Source: Planctomycetales bacterium
GTDB lineage: Bacteria; Planctomycetota; Planctomycetia; Pirellulales; S012-138
Length of the DNA stretch: 47,237 bases
Assembly (NCBI GenBank): GCA_015488215.1
Contig: WFOE01000042.1
Location: 1-47,237, forward strand
Direction of reading: 5' to 3'
Below are positions 16,225 to 24,804 of the stretch, piece after piece; the first letter of the stretch is position 1; the number at the start of each line of letters is the position of its first letter. The notes beneath the pieces were generated by a model. The model was not told the DNA's origin. It did not search any database and saw nothing but the letters and a program-made list of their open reading frames with translations. Both the position numbers and the translations under genes were made by a program.

Positions 16225-16480
16225 CCCGAGCTAAAGCGGAAGCTCCTGGCGCACGCCGCAGGTCGCAAGCCACAAGCCGATTCTGCTTCGGCGATGCTAG
16301 TCTGGCGAGCCCCGGACTTCGGTCCGGGGAGGTGCGGAGAAAGCGGAAGAAAACGCTTGCTCGTTCTTTTCCTCCGCCGACTAACGTCGGCGGCTCGCCG
16401 ATTGCGAGAATCGGCGTTTTTTCTTGCATTGGTGCGGAAGCACCGGCGCAAGGCGCAGGTCGCAAGCCGCAAGCCGATTC
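16225..16480 (-). repeat. Hairpin-repeat block R7 (reverse orientation)
   Basis: Lies in the 426-base gap between UDP-glucose dehydrogenase and the large dehydrogenase and is inverted relative to R1-R6. It has a decayed TTCC hairpin near 16229-16246, reversed heptads (16250-16279), a core hairpin CCCCGGACTTCGGTCCGGGG (16310-16329, a TTCG loop), a reversed core CCGCCGACTAACGTCGGCGG (16374-16393), the GCAAGAA-type hairpin in reverse, GGTGCGGAAGCACC (16431-16444) and another reversed heptad run ending near 16478. The remaining 16480-16644 shows nothing recognised except AAAAGGGTG before the next ATG. The N-terminal 117 residues of the ORF-track entry at 16294 are translated repeat. Confidence 0.83.
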
Positions 16481-16644
16481 TTTTTCTCCCCACTGAATCC
16501 GGCATAAGGCAAGGGAAAAAGGCTTGCTTGAGTCCCACCGGGGGTTCAAGTAGCCTTGAAGAAAGCCTGCCGTTGTTCCGCCTGGTGGCGGACCGGGAGA
16601 CCCCGCCTGCCATTGTGCCTTCCCTGCCGCGAAAAGGGTGTTCG

Positions 16645-19600
16645 ATGCCGTCTCTGCTCCGATCACGCCGTTGGGTTCTGATGCTGGGATTGCCGGTTCT
16701 CTTGGGCTGCTGGTGGATTTTTGCCACGGCGGCCGAGCCTTCGCCCTGGCATGTGGTTCAGGTGCCGCAGGCATGGTCGCGGGCTCCCAAGGGTCGTTAT
16801 GCTCGGGCGATTTTCACGCACTGGTTCCGCTGCGCGGTGGAAGTGCCCAAGGCGTGGAAAGGCCGCAAGCTCTCCCTGTTCGTCGAGGGGGTGGACGATG
16901 CCCGCGAAGTGTACTTCAACGGCCGCTTGATTGGCCGCCTGGGTAGCTTCCCACCGCGGTATCGCAGTGGGTTGGGCAAAAGTGGCCGCTTCGAAATCCC
17001 CCCGCAGGCGGTCCGTTTCGGTCAGGTGAATTGGGTGGCTCTGCGCGTGCATCACCGGGAAGGCCGCCTGGGGTTCAACGTGGCCGCGCCGGTGCTGTTC
17101 GCCCCGCCGGAAGCAATCCGGCTCCAAGGCCCCTGGCAGGCCCGCATGGGAGACGACCCAAGCTGGGCCACCGGAGACGAGCCGCCCGAGCAGGTGGTCT
17201 ATCGCAAGGCCATCAGCGCCGAGGTGGCCGAGCGGACGTTGAAGAAACTGGCCGACGAAGACGGACCGCTGCCGGTGGCCGAAACGCTGCGGCGAATGAA
17301 AACCCCCGAAGACCTGGTGGTGGAAGCCTGCCTGAGCGAGCCGCTGGTGGGCCAGCCGCTTTGCGTGAAGTTCGACGCCCGCGGAAGGCTGTGGGTGATG
17401 GAATACCGCCAATACCCCAACCCGGCCGGACTCAAGCCCGTAAGCCGCGACAAGCACCTTCGCACGGTGTATGACCGCGTGCCGCCTCCTCCGCCCCGGC
17501 GCACCCCGGGCCGCGACCGCATCAGCATCCACGAAGACACCGACGGCGACGGCCGCTACGACCGTCATAGCGTTTTCCTGGACAATCTGAACATCGCCAC
17601 CTCGTTCGAGTTCGGGCGCGATGGGCTCTGGGTGCTCAACCCTCCCTACCTGCTCTTTTACCCGGACCGTAATCACGACGACCGGCCCGACGGCCCTCCC
17701 GAAGTCCACCTGGAAGGGTTCGGGCTGGAAGATACCCATTCGGTGGTCAACAGCCTGACCTGGGGCCCCGACGGCTGGCTCTACGCCGCCCAGGGGAGCA
17801 CCGTCAGCGGCGACGTGCGCCGCCCCGGCTCGAAACAAAAGCCGGTCCATTCGATGGGCCAGCTCATCTGGCGCTATCACCCGGAAAAACGCATCTACGA
17901 AATCTTCGCCGAAGGAGGCGGCAACGCCTTCGGGCTGGAAATCGACGCCAAGGGGCGCATTTTCTCGGGCCACAACGGGGGCAACACGCGCGGGTTCCAC
18001 TACATCCAGGGCGGCTATTACCAGAAAGGGTTCGGCAAACACGGTTCGCTTTCCAACCCCTATGCGTTCGGTTACTTCGGCTACATGCCGCACGGGAACG
18101 TGCCGCGATTCACGCACGATTTTGTCATCTACGAATCGGTGGAGCTGCCTGCGCGCTATCATGGGCGGCTTTTTGCCGTGGCTCCGCTGCAAAGCCGCGT
18201 TTACATCAGCCGCCGCATTCCCCAAGGCTCCACGTTCCGCACGGTGGATGAAGGGCTGGCCTTCCAGTGCGGCGATACCTGGGTGCGTCCCGTCGAAGCC
18301 TCGCTGGGGCCCGACGGGGCCGTTTACATCTGCGACTTTTACGAACAGCGCATCGACCACGCCTCGCACTTCCAAGGCCGCGTTACACCGGACAGCGGGC
18401 GTGTGTATCGCATTCGGGCCCGCGGCCCGTGGAAGCAGCCCCCGCGGTTCGACTTGAGCCGCGCTGCCGCCGAGGAACTGCTGCGTTACCTGGAGCATCC
18501 GAACCGCTGGTTCCGCCGCCGGGCCTTGCAGCAGTTGGCCTACCGCCAGCCTCGGGAGTTGCTGGACCGTTTGCGCAAAGCCCTGCCGGGTGCCACGGGA
18601 CAGACGGCCCTGGAGTATCTTTGGGCCGTGCACTTGCTCGGGGGACTGGACGAACCGCTGGTGGCAGCCTGTCTGAAACACGCCGACCCCTACGTGCGTC
18701 TTTGGGCCGTGCGGCTGGCATGCGACGATTCGCAGGTGGGCCAGGCTCTTGCCCGGCAACTGGCCCATCTGGCCGCCGTGGAGAAAAACGTCGAAGTGCG
18801 CAACCAGCTTGCCTGCTCGGCCCGGCGGCTCCCCCCGCGGCAAGCGCTGCCGGTGGCCGAGGCATTGCTCCGCCATGACGAAGACGTGCAGGACCCCTAT
18901 CAGGGGCTTACGCTTTGGTGGCTGGTGGAACGGCAGATAAGCCGCAATCCGGAAGCGGTGCTCGGTTGGCTCGGCGAGCATCCCTCGCTGTGGAAGCGGC
19001 CGCTTGTGCAACGGTTCCTCACCCAGCGGCTGATGCGGCGGTTTGCCCAGCCGGGAACACGCCGCGACCTGCTACGAGCCGCGCGGCTGTTGCGCATGGC
19101 TCCGGATCGGACGACCGCCCGGGCGATGATGCAAGGGTTTGAAGAAGCCTTCCAGGGGCGCTCCTTGGCCGGGTTGCCGGACGAGCTGCTCGAAGCAATC
19201 GCCGCGGCCGGGGGACTTTCGCTCCAGTTGCGCATCCGGCGCCGCGAACCGGAAGCGATTCGGGAAGCGTTGCGGCTGGTGCGGGATCCCAAAACTCCCA
19301 CCAAACGGGCGGTGGCCCTGCTGGAAATCCTGGGCGAAGTCCACCCGCCGCAGGCCAAGGACGCCCTGCTTCAACTTGCCCTGGAGCATCCGGACGTGCC
19401 GCGCCGCGTGGCCGCCCTGGCCGCCCTGCAAGGGTATGCCGACGCCCGAATTGCCTCGGCCCTGGTGGCTCGACTGAAATCCATGCCCGAACAGGTCCGC
19501 TCTGCGGCCTTTTCGCTGCTTGCGGATCGGGCAGCCTGGACCGACCAGGTGCTCCAGGCCGTGAAAGCCGGGCGGTTGGACAAGTCGCTGGTGCCGCAGC

Positions 19601-20157
19601 GTTTCTTGCGCCGCGCGCTTCTGCACCGCAAGGAGAAAATAACCCGCCTGGTCGAGTCGATCTGGGGCAAGCTCCAGGGAGCCACCACCCAGGCCATGTA
19701 TCGCCAGATAGCCCGGCTCAAGCAGGTGATTGAAGCGGCCGACGGGAACCCTTATGCGGGCAAGGAGCTTTTCGCCCAGCACTGCGGCAAGTGCCACCGG
19801 CTCTTTGGCGAAGGGGGCCATATCGGCCCCGACCTGACTGCGTTCCAGCGAACCGACCTGGACCGCATGTTGCTCAACGTGGTCAACCCCAGCGCCGAGA
19901 TCCGCGAAGGGTACGAAAACTACCTCATCATCACCGCCGACGGGCGCACACTCACCGGGTTTATCGAAGACAAGGACGATCAACTGGTCGTGCTCAAGGA
20001 CGCCGAGGGCCGCCGGCATCTGGTGCCCCGGGAAGAAATCGAGGAGATGGCCCAGTTGCCCCAGTCGGTCATGCCCCAGGGATTGCTCGACCCGCTCAGC
20101 GATCAACAAATCCGCGACCTGTTTGCCTACCTGCGCGCTTCGCAGCCGTTGCCCTAG
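16645..20157 (+). CDS. PVC-type membrane-bound dehydrogenase with C-terminal cytochrome c (haem-binding) domain
   Basis: Exported 1170-aa protein. It starts with a signal sequence (RSRRWVLMLGLPVLLGCWW) in which LLGC could also be a lipoprotein site. Residues about 50-150 form a beta-sandwich resembling glycoside-hydrolase family 2 sugar-binding domains (GVDDAREVYFNGRLIG). A beta-propeller of the glucose/sorbosone-dehydrogenase type follows (VKFDARGRLWVMEYRQYP; HEDTDGDGRYD). HEAT-like helical repeats then occupy roughly residues 600-1000. The cytochrome c motif CGKCH lies at 1047-1051, with PSAEIREGYENY and SVMPQG typical of planctomycete PVC haem-binding domains. The substrate is unknown; sugar oxidation with electron transfer to the haem is a reasonable inference. 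The ATG at 16645 is chosen because the signal peptide begins there. Confidence 0.9.
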   Translation: MPSLLRSRRWVLMLGLPVLLGCWWIFATAAEPSPWHVVQVPQAWSRAPKGRYARAIFTHWFRCAVEVPKAWKGRKLSLFVEGVDDAREVYFNGRLIGRLGSFPPRYRSGLGKSGRFEIPPQAVRFGQVNWVALRVHHREGRLGFNVAAPVLFAPPEAIRLQGPWQARMGDDPSWATGDEPPEQVVYRKAISAEVAERTLKKLADEDGPLPVAETLRRMKTPEDLVVEACLSEPLVGQPLCVKFDARGRLWVMEYRQYPNPAGLKPVSRDKHLRTVYDRVPPPPPRRTPGRDRISIHEDTDGDGRYDRHSVFLDNLNIATSFEFGRDGLWVLNPPYLLFYPDRNHDDRPDGPPEVHLEGFGLEDTHSVVNSLTWGPDGWLYAAQGSTVSGDVRRPGSKQKPVHSMGQLIWRYHPEKRIYEIFAEGGGNAFGLEIDAKGRIFSGHNGGNTRGFHYIQGGYYQKGFGKHGSLSNPYAFGYFGYMPHGNVPRFTHDFVIYESVELPARYHGRLFAVAPLQSRVYISRRIPQGSTFRTVDEGLAFQCGDTWVRPVEASLGPDGAVYICDFYEQRIDHASHFQGRVTPDSGRVYRIRARGPWKQPPRFDLSRAAAEELLRYLEHPNRWFRRRALQQLAYRQPRELLDRLRKALPGATGQTALEYLWAVHLLGGLDEPLVAACLKHADPYVRLWAVRLACDDSQVGQALARQLAHLAAVEKNVEVRNQLACSARRLPPRQALPVAEALLRHDEDVQDPYQGLTLWWLVERQISRNPEAVLGWLGEHPSLWKRPLVQRFLTQRLMRRFAQPGTRRDLLRAARLLRMAPDRTTARAMMQGFEEAFQGRSLAGLPDELLEAIAAAGGLSLQLRIRRREPEAIREALRLVRDPKTPTKRAVALLEILGEVHPPQAKDALLQLALEHPDVPRRVAALAALQGYADARIASALVARLKSMPEQVRSAAFSLLADRAAWTDQVLQAVKAGRLDKSLVPQRFLRRALLHRKEKITRLVESIWGKLQGATTQAMYRQIARLKQVIEAADGNPYAGKELFAQHCGKCHRLFGEGGHIGPDLTAFQRTDLDRMLLNVVNPSAEIREGYENYLIITADGRTLTGFIEDKDDQLVVLKDAEGRRHLVPREEIEEMAQLPQSVMPQGLLDPLSDQQIRDLFAYLRASQPLP

Positions 20158-20199
20158 TTGGCAAGTGGGTTGCTATTGATTTGATGCGACGGCTGGAGT

Positions 20200-20590
20200 T
20201 CTCCAGCGAGCCGCCGACTTGGAAAGGCCTTGCGTCTTGGGTCTTGAGCAGGAGCTTCCGCGCCGGGGGGCGTGGAGGCTTGGGGGATGGGGTAGGAGCT
20301 CCCGTTCCAGAGCAAGAATAAGCGCTGATTCTTGCACTCGGCGAGCCGCCAGCTTTAGCTGGGAGAGGACGGCACGGCCGTCGGCAACTGGGAGCTTCCG
20401 CTCCAAGGCAAGAATAACCGCCAAAACATTAGCTCTCCCCGGACTGAAGTCCGGGGCTCGCCGTGAAGTCCGGGGCTCGCCAAACTACACCACAAACTAC
20501 GCTCTACCCCGACCATCTTGCTGCGCCGCGCCGTGGGCAATCGCCGCGAGTTCCTGGCAGCCCAAGACCCAAGACGCAAGCGCCAGAACC
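20200..20590 (+). repeat. Hairpin-repeat block R8 with broken half-elements
   Basis: Part of the 609-base gap after the dehydrogenase. It holds a core element cut after its left half (GCGAGCCGCCGACTT, 20206-20220), a CTTG heptad run (20228-20248), imperfect TTCC hairpins (20251-20264 and about 20295-20308), G-rich octads (about 20266-20295), a GCAAGAAT / ATTCTTGC hairpin (20312-20335, 8 bp), a decayed core CCAGC-TTTA-GCTGG (20349-20362), GACGGC-ACG-GCCGTC (20368-20382), a TTCC hairpin (20391-20404), a reversed core CCCCGGACTGAAGTCCGGGG (20437-20456) and a duplicated right half (20465-20481). A short CAAGACN run lies at 20568-20582. The remainder up to 20766 shows only the AGGGGGG ribosome binding site. 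Confidence 0.8.
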
Positions 20591-20766
20591 TTTTCGTCCG
20601 GGGCGGGCCAGGGCGCACGATGGAATCTACCGACCGATGCGACGCTGGCACTGCTGGCAGCCTCCGGGGGGTTTGAGTCATGCCACCCCCCACGCCAGGC
20701 CGAAACCATTACATGCCGCTGAAACATTGGATCGATTCTACCGGTTGTACCAGCAGGGGGGCTCCT

Positions 20767-21777
20767 ATGGCCGATCGGGTCCGCGGGTGCCAGCTCGGAC
20801 AGAAAATCACGCCGCAGGCTCTATCGCGCCGCGGTTTCCTGCTCCGTACCGCCGCGGCCGGCATGTTGCCCGCCGGCTTGTTCCTGGCCGAAACGCTCCG
20901 GGCCGAATCGCCAGCCGGAGGGAGCAGCGACCGGGCTGCTTTGGACCAGGCGCGGCAAGCTATCCCGCGGGCGAAGCTCTCCCCCGCCGCACGCCGCAAA
21001 GTGGACGCGGTGTTGCACCGCGTCACCGTGTTTCGCCGCACCCCGGTAAAACCGGTCTATTGCACGCCGGAACTGTTCCGCTTCCTGGTGCTTCATCCGG
21101 ACGTGCTGGTAGGGCTTTGGCGTGTGCTGGGCATCAGCCGGGTGCGTCTGCGGCGCACCGGCCGGGAAACCTTTGCCGCCGACGACGGAGCCGGTACCCA
21201 AAGCGAAGTGGAGTTCCTGCATCACGGCCAGGGCTACCACCTGGTCTATTCCGTGGGGCGTTACCACGGCCCGTTGGCCCCCCGGCCCATCCGCGGCGGT
21301 TGCCTGTTGCAACTGCATTACGCGCCGGTCCCGCAAACCACGGTGCCCACGCTCCTGACCCGGATGGAGCTGTTCGTGCGAATCGACAACCTGGCCGTGG
21401 ACCTCATCACCCGGGCGTTTCGCAACACGGTGGGCAAGATGGCCGACCTGAACTACCGGGAAACGGTGGCATTCGTGGGCCAGATGTACCGCGTGGCCCG
21501 GGTCCGTCCCGAGCTTCTTCACCAGATGGCCGCCCACATGACCGGCGTGACCCGCGAGGATCGCCGCCGGTTCGTGCAACTGGTCTATCAGACCGCAGGC
21601 GTGGAGCCGCCGGAGGAGCTGCTGCCGGGCAAGCCGCAGTCGCGGGAATCCCTGGCCGAGCGAACCCGCCCCAGGCAAGAAGGAGGCCCTCGGCCGGACC
21701 GGGAGACGAAGCTGCGTTCCGCATGGCGGCGCCGCTGGTTCGAAGGGGCAAGCCGCAACAGGGCGCTACGGCGGTAA
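20767..21777 (+). CDS. Tat-exported protein of unknown function
   Basis: A 336-aa protein that I do not recognise. A twin-arginine signal is clear (SRRGFLLRTAAAGMLPAGLF, residues 20-39), so the mature part should be folded and exported. The mature part has no visible metal-cofactor motif. It has a predicted mixed alpha/beta region with several aromatic and basic stretches (PELFRFLVLHPDVLVGLWRV; GYHLVYSVGRYHGP), followed by a helical region (DLNYRETVAFVGQMYRVARV) and a disordered Arg-rich tail. The ATG at 20767 has AGGGGGG about 7 nt upstream; an in-frame ATG at 20713 is an alternative. It converges on lpdA with only 13 nt between stops. A conserved planctomycete family is likely but untested. 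Confidence 0.8.
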   Translation: MADRVRGCQLGQKITPQALSRRGFLLRTAAAGMLPAGLFLAETLRAESPAGGSSDRAALDQARQAIPRAKLSPAARRKVDAVLHRVTVFRRTPVKPVYCTPELFRFLVLHPDVLVGLWRVLGISRVRLRRTGRETFAADDGAGTQSEVEFLHHGQGYHLVYSVGRYHGPLAPRPIRGGCLLQLHYAPVPQTTVPTLLTRMELFVRIDNLAVDLITRAFRNTVGKMADLNYRETVAFVGQMYRVARVRPELLHQMAAHMTGVTREDRRRFVQLVYQTAGVEPPEELLPGKPQSRESLAERTRPRQEGGPRPDRETKLRSAWRRRWFEGASRNRALRR

Positions 21778-21790
21778 GGGCCGGGTCGGG

Positions 21791-23272
21791 CTATTTCGCG
21801 GCCCCTTTGCGGCGAGGGCGGTAGATTTCGGTGGCCGTGCCCAGAATCATCTCGGCGGCGAAAGCCACGGTTTCGCTGAGCGTGGGATGGGGGTGGATTG
21901 TTTCGGCCAAATCGCGCACCGTGCAGCCCAACTCGATGGCCAGCGCGGCTTCCGAAATCAGATCGCCGGCATGGGGACCAACGATCCCCACGCCCAACAC
22001 CCGCTGCGTCAGGGCGTCGACTACCAGCTTGGTCATTCCTTCGGTGCGGCCTAGCGATTGGGCCTTGCCGCTGGCGGCCCAGGGATAGCGAGCCACTTCG
22101 ATCTGGCGTCCGGCCTGGGCGGCTTGGGCTTCGGTGTAGCCAACCCAGGCCACTTCCGGATCGGTAAACACCACGGCCGGAATGGCCATCGTGTCCATGG
22201 CCGCCGGCTCGCCCAACAGGGCCTCGACGGCCACTTTGCCTTCGTGAGCGGCCTTGTGGGCCAGCATGGGATTGCCCACGCAATCGCCGATGGCCAGGAT
22301 GTGCGGGTCGGCCGTGCGCATTTGTTGGTTCACCTGGATGAAGCCGCGCGAGTCGAGCTGCACCTGGGTGTTTTCCAGCCCCAGCGAAGCCGTATTCGGC
22401 TTGCGGCCGATGGAAACCAACACCCGGTCGTAGGACTTGGTAAAGATGCCCTCGGGGCCTTCCATCACCACCTCGACCGCTTCGCCGCGGTCCTTCAGTT
22501 CCAGCACCCGGGTTTTCAGGTAAATGGCTTCCAGTTGTTTTCGCAATCGCTTGGCCAGCGGGGCCACCAGGTCGGGGTCCATGCCGGGCAGCAGCCCGTC
22601 GGTCAGTTCCACTACTGAAACCCGCGAGCCCAAGGCCCGATAGACCGTGCCCAGTTCCAGCCCGATGTAGCCGCCGCCGACGACCAGCAGGGAGTCGGGC
22701 ACTTCGGGCAGCTCCAGCGCGTCGGTGGAATCCATTACCCGGGGCGAGTCGATGGCCAGGGCGGGCACTTTCAGCGGCACCGAGCCGGTGGCCACGATGC
22801 AGTAGTCGAAGGAAAGCTGGGTCAGCTCCGGTTCTTTCTCCCCGACGGGGTTGAGCCGCAACGTGGTGGAATTGAGAAACGACGCCCGGGCCTGGATGCG
22901 TCGCACCTTACGTTGCTTGGCCAGTTGGGCCAGCCCACCGGAAAGGGTGCGGATGAGCTTTTCTTTCCGCGCCCGCAGACGGTCCAGTTCCACCTGGGCT
23001 GGGCCGAACTGCACACCCCAGTCGTCCAGTTCACGGGTTTCCTCGATCACCCGAGCCACGTGCAGCAGGGCCTTGGAAGGGATGCACCCCCGCAGCAGAC
23101 AGGTGCCGCCCAGCCGGGAATCGGCGTCCACCAGGGTGACTTCCATTCCCTTGTCGGCGGCCAGGAACGCAGCCGCGTAGCCGCCGGGCCCGCCGCCGAG
23201 GACCACCAGTTGGCTATGACCGGCACCGGCCCGGGGGGCCTGCTGGTCGGCTTGCACGGAAAGCTGGCTCAT
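21791..23272 (-). CDS. lpdA: Dihydrolipoyl dehydrogenase
   Basis: FAD-dependent E3 component of 2-oxoacid dehydrogenase complexes and the glycine cleavage system; it reoxidises dihydrolipoamide with NAD. It has 493 aa from ATG at 23272, against a usual length near 470, with a short N-terminal extension. It shows the FAD motif GGGPGG (26-31), the redox-active disulfide CLLRGC (C58 and C63), the second Rossmann motif VGGGYIGLELG, and the C-terminal catalytic His-Glu in HPHPTLSE. No E1 or E2 gene is adjacent. The start at SQLSVQAD is preferred over the track start 16 codons upstream, since neither has a strong ribosome binding site and homology starts later. Confidence 0.94.
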   Translation of the reverse strand: MSQLSVQADQQAPRAGAGHSQLVVLGGGPGGYAAAFLAADKGMEVTLVDADSRLGGTCLLRGCIPSKALLHVARVIEETRELDDWGVQFGPAQVELDRLRARKEKLIRTLSGGLAQLAKQRKVRRIQARASFLNSTTLRLNPVGEKEPELTQLSFDYCIVATGSVPLKVPALAIDSPRVMDSTDALELPEVPDSLLVVGGGYIGLELGTVYRALGSRVSVVELTDGLLPGMDPDLVAPLAKRLRKQLEAIYLKTRVLELKDRGEAVEVVMEGPEGIFTKSYDRVLVSIGRKPNTASLGLENTQVQLDSRGFIQVNQQMRTADPHILAIGDCVGNPMLAHKAAHEGKVAVEALLGEPAAMDTMAIPAVVFTDPEVAWVGYTEAQAAQAGRQIEVARYPWAASGKAQSLGRTEGMTKLVVDALTQRVLGVGIVGPHAGDLISEAALAIELGCTVRDLAETIHPHPTLSETVAFAAEMILGTATEIYRPRRKGAAK

Positions 23273-23484
23273 CGAAGCACTCTTTGCTGGCAAAAGGCAA
23301 CAGCAGTTCGGCCATCTCACCCCATGACGCTAGCGGTTTTCCGCCTCGCGGACAAGTAGTCCCTATTACAGCCGGTGCAACCCTTCCAAACGATTCGCCA
23401 ACCAGCGGCAAGCCGCCGCGGGGAGCTTGTTCCCAGCGGGCTTTCGCCGGGCGATAGCCTAAGTTTGCCTGGAAGAGTGTTCCC

Positions 23485-24588
23485 TTGGTTCAAGCGACCG
23501 GCTGTTACATGGCTCGCTCTGCGCTTTCATGGATTGTCAATCGCGGCGAGACGCAGCTTTCGGACCCTGCGTGGGAAGAAAACCGCCGCCGCATCGTCCG
23601 CTGCCTGCTGGCCCTGTTTCTGGTGCTGAGCAGCGGAGCGCTGGGTTTCGCCTGGACCGAAGACTGGCCGCTGTGGCGAGGGCTTTACTTCACCCTGATT
23701 ACCGTTACCACCGTCGGCTACAGCGACGAGGGCATCTCGCCCCAGGGAAAACAGTTCGCCGTGGTGCTGTTGCTGGTGGGTATTGCCACCACCACCTACT
23801 GCATGAGTACGGTGGTTCAGATTGTCGTCAGCCGCCAACTGGGATGGAAACGAAGAATGCAACGCCAGATCGATCAGTTGAACCAGCACGTTATCGTATG
23901 CGGCTACGGGCGGGTGGGACGCACCGTGGCCGAACAACTCCACCAGGCCGGAGTGGAGTTCGTCGTCATCGAACGAAACGAACAGCACTTTCAGGAAGCC
24001 GTGGACCGAGGGCTGCTGGCCCTGCACGGGAACGCCACCGACGACGCGGTACTCAAAGCCGCGGGCGTAACCCGAGCGCGGGCGGTGGTCTGCCTGCTCG
24101 ATTCGGACGCCGAAAACGTGTTCATCACCCTCTCGGCCCGCGACTTCAATCCCAAGGCCTTCATCGTCTGCCGGGCCGAGACAGAAAGCGCCGCGGGTAA
24201 GGCCCACCGCGCAGGAGCCCGAATGGTCGTCTCGCCTTACTATGCCGCCGGGGTGGACGTGGCCACGGCGGTCATCCGGCCCAACCTGGCCCAGTTCCTG
24301 GAACACGGACGCAACGGCCAGGGCGGCTTCGACCTGACCGAAATCGCCATCACTCCCCGGAGCCCCCTGGTGGGCAAGACCGTAGCCGAAGTGGGCCGGG
24401 CCTGCGACACGGTGGTGTTCGTGGCACTGAAACAGCCCGACGGGCAGACGATTATTCGTCCCCCCGGCGGGCTGCGTTTCGACGCCGGGGATATCCTCTT
24501 TCTGGCCGGCAGTCGGGAATCCCTGGACGAGTTCTGCCAGATGCTTGCGCCGGACCAGAACGCTGCCCAACCGGCTGCCGCCCTGTAG
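23485..24588 (+). CDS. Two-helix potassium channel with TrkA-N/RCK domain
   Basis: Membrane K+ channel subunit of 367 aa. It has a first membrane helix at about residues 38-58, a pore loop with the K+ selectivity filter TTVGYSD (75-81), a second helix at about 92-117, then an RCK/TrkA-N domain beginning IVCGYGRVGRTVAEQL and a TrkA-C-like end (EIAITPRSPLVGKTVAE). Such channels assemble as tetramers gated by ligand binding to the RCK ring. TTG at 23485 has GGAAGAG 7 nt upstream; ATG at 23509 is a plausible alternative without a ribosome binding site. It is divergent from lpdA across 212 bases in which no operator was recognised. Confidence 0.88.
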   Translation: MVQATGCYMARSALSWIVNRGETQLSDPAWEENRRRIVRCLLALFLVLSSGALGFAWTEDWPLWRGLYFTLITVTTVGYSDEGISPQGKQFAVVLLLVGIATTTYCMSTVVQIVVSRQLGWKRRMQRQIDQLNQHVIVCGYGRVGRTVAEQLHQAGVEFVVIERNEQHFQEAVDRGLLALHGNATDDAVLKAAGVTRARAVVCLLDSDAENVFITLSARDFNPKAFIVCRAETESAAGKAHRAGARMVVSPYYAAGVDVATAVIRPNLAQFLEHGRNGQGGFDLTEIAITPRSPLVGKTVAEVGRACDTVVFVALKQPDGQTIIRPPGGLRFDAGDILFLAGSRESLDEFCQMLAPDQNAAQPAAAL

Positions 24589-24728
24589 CGGCTCGTCGTT
24601 CCGAGGGACGCGTAAGCCGCCGAATTCCCGGCACGGCGATGCAAACCCGCGCCGGAAAGCCACCGGCCCGGATTTGTCTTTCCACCCATGCGGTGGCATA
24701 CTCGGTGGCGAACCTTCCGGGTGTGTTT

Positions 24729-24778
24729 TTCCGGAGACAGACCTCCGACCCCCTTCCGGAGACAGACCTCCAACCCCC
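24729..24778 (+). repeat. 25-bp tandem duplication before the Gfo/Idh gene
   Basis: Two adjacent 25-base copies beginning TTCCGGAGACAGACCTCC, at 24729-24753 and 24754-24778, differ at one base; a partial third copy (ACTCCGACC) follows. The array ends about 15 nt before the ribosome binding site GGGAG of the downstream gene. Function unknown. Confidence 0.8.
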
Positions 24779-24804
24779 GAACTCCGACCACCGGGAGCCC
24801 CGCC

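Noticed and set aside
23273-23484. Sigma-70-like promoter for lpdA (TTGCAC with a TACTTG-like box)
   Set aside because: The -10 match is poor and promoter rules for this group are uncertain.
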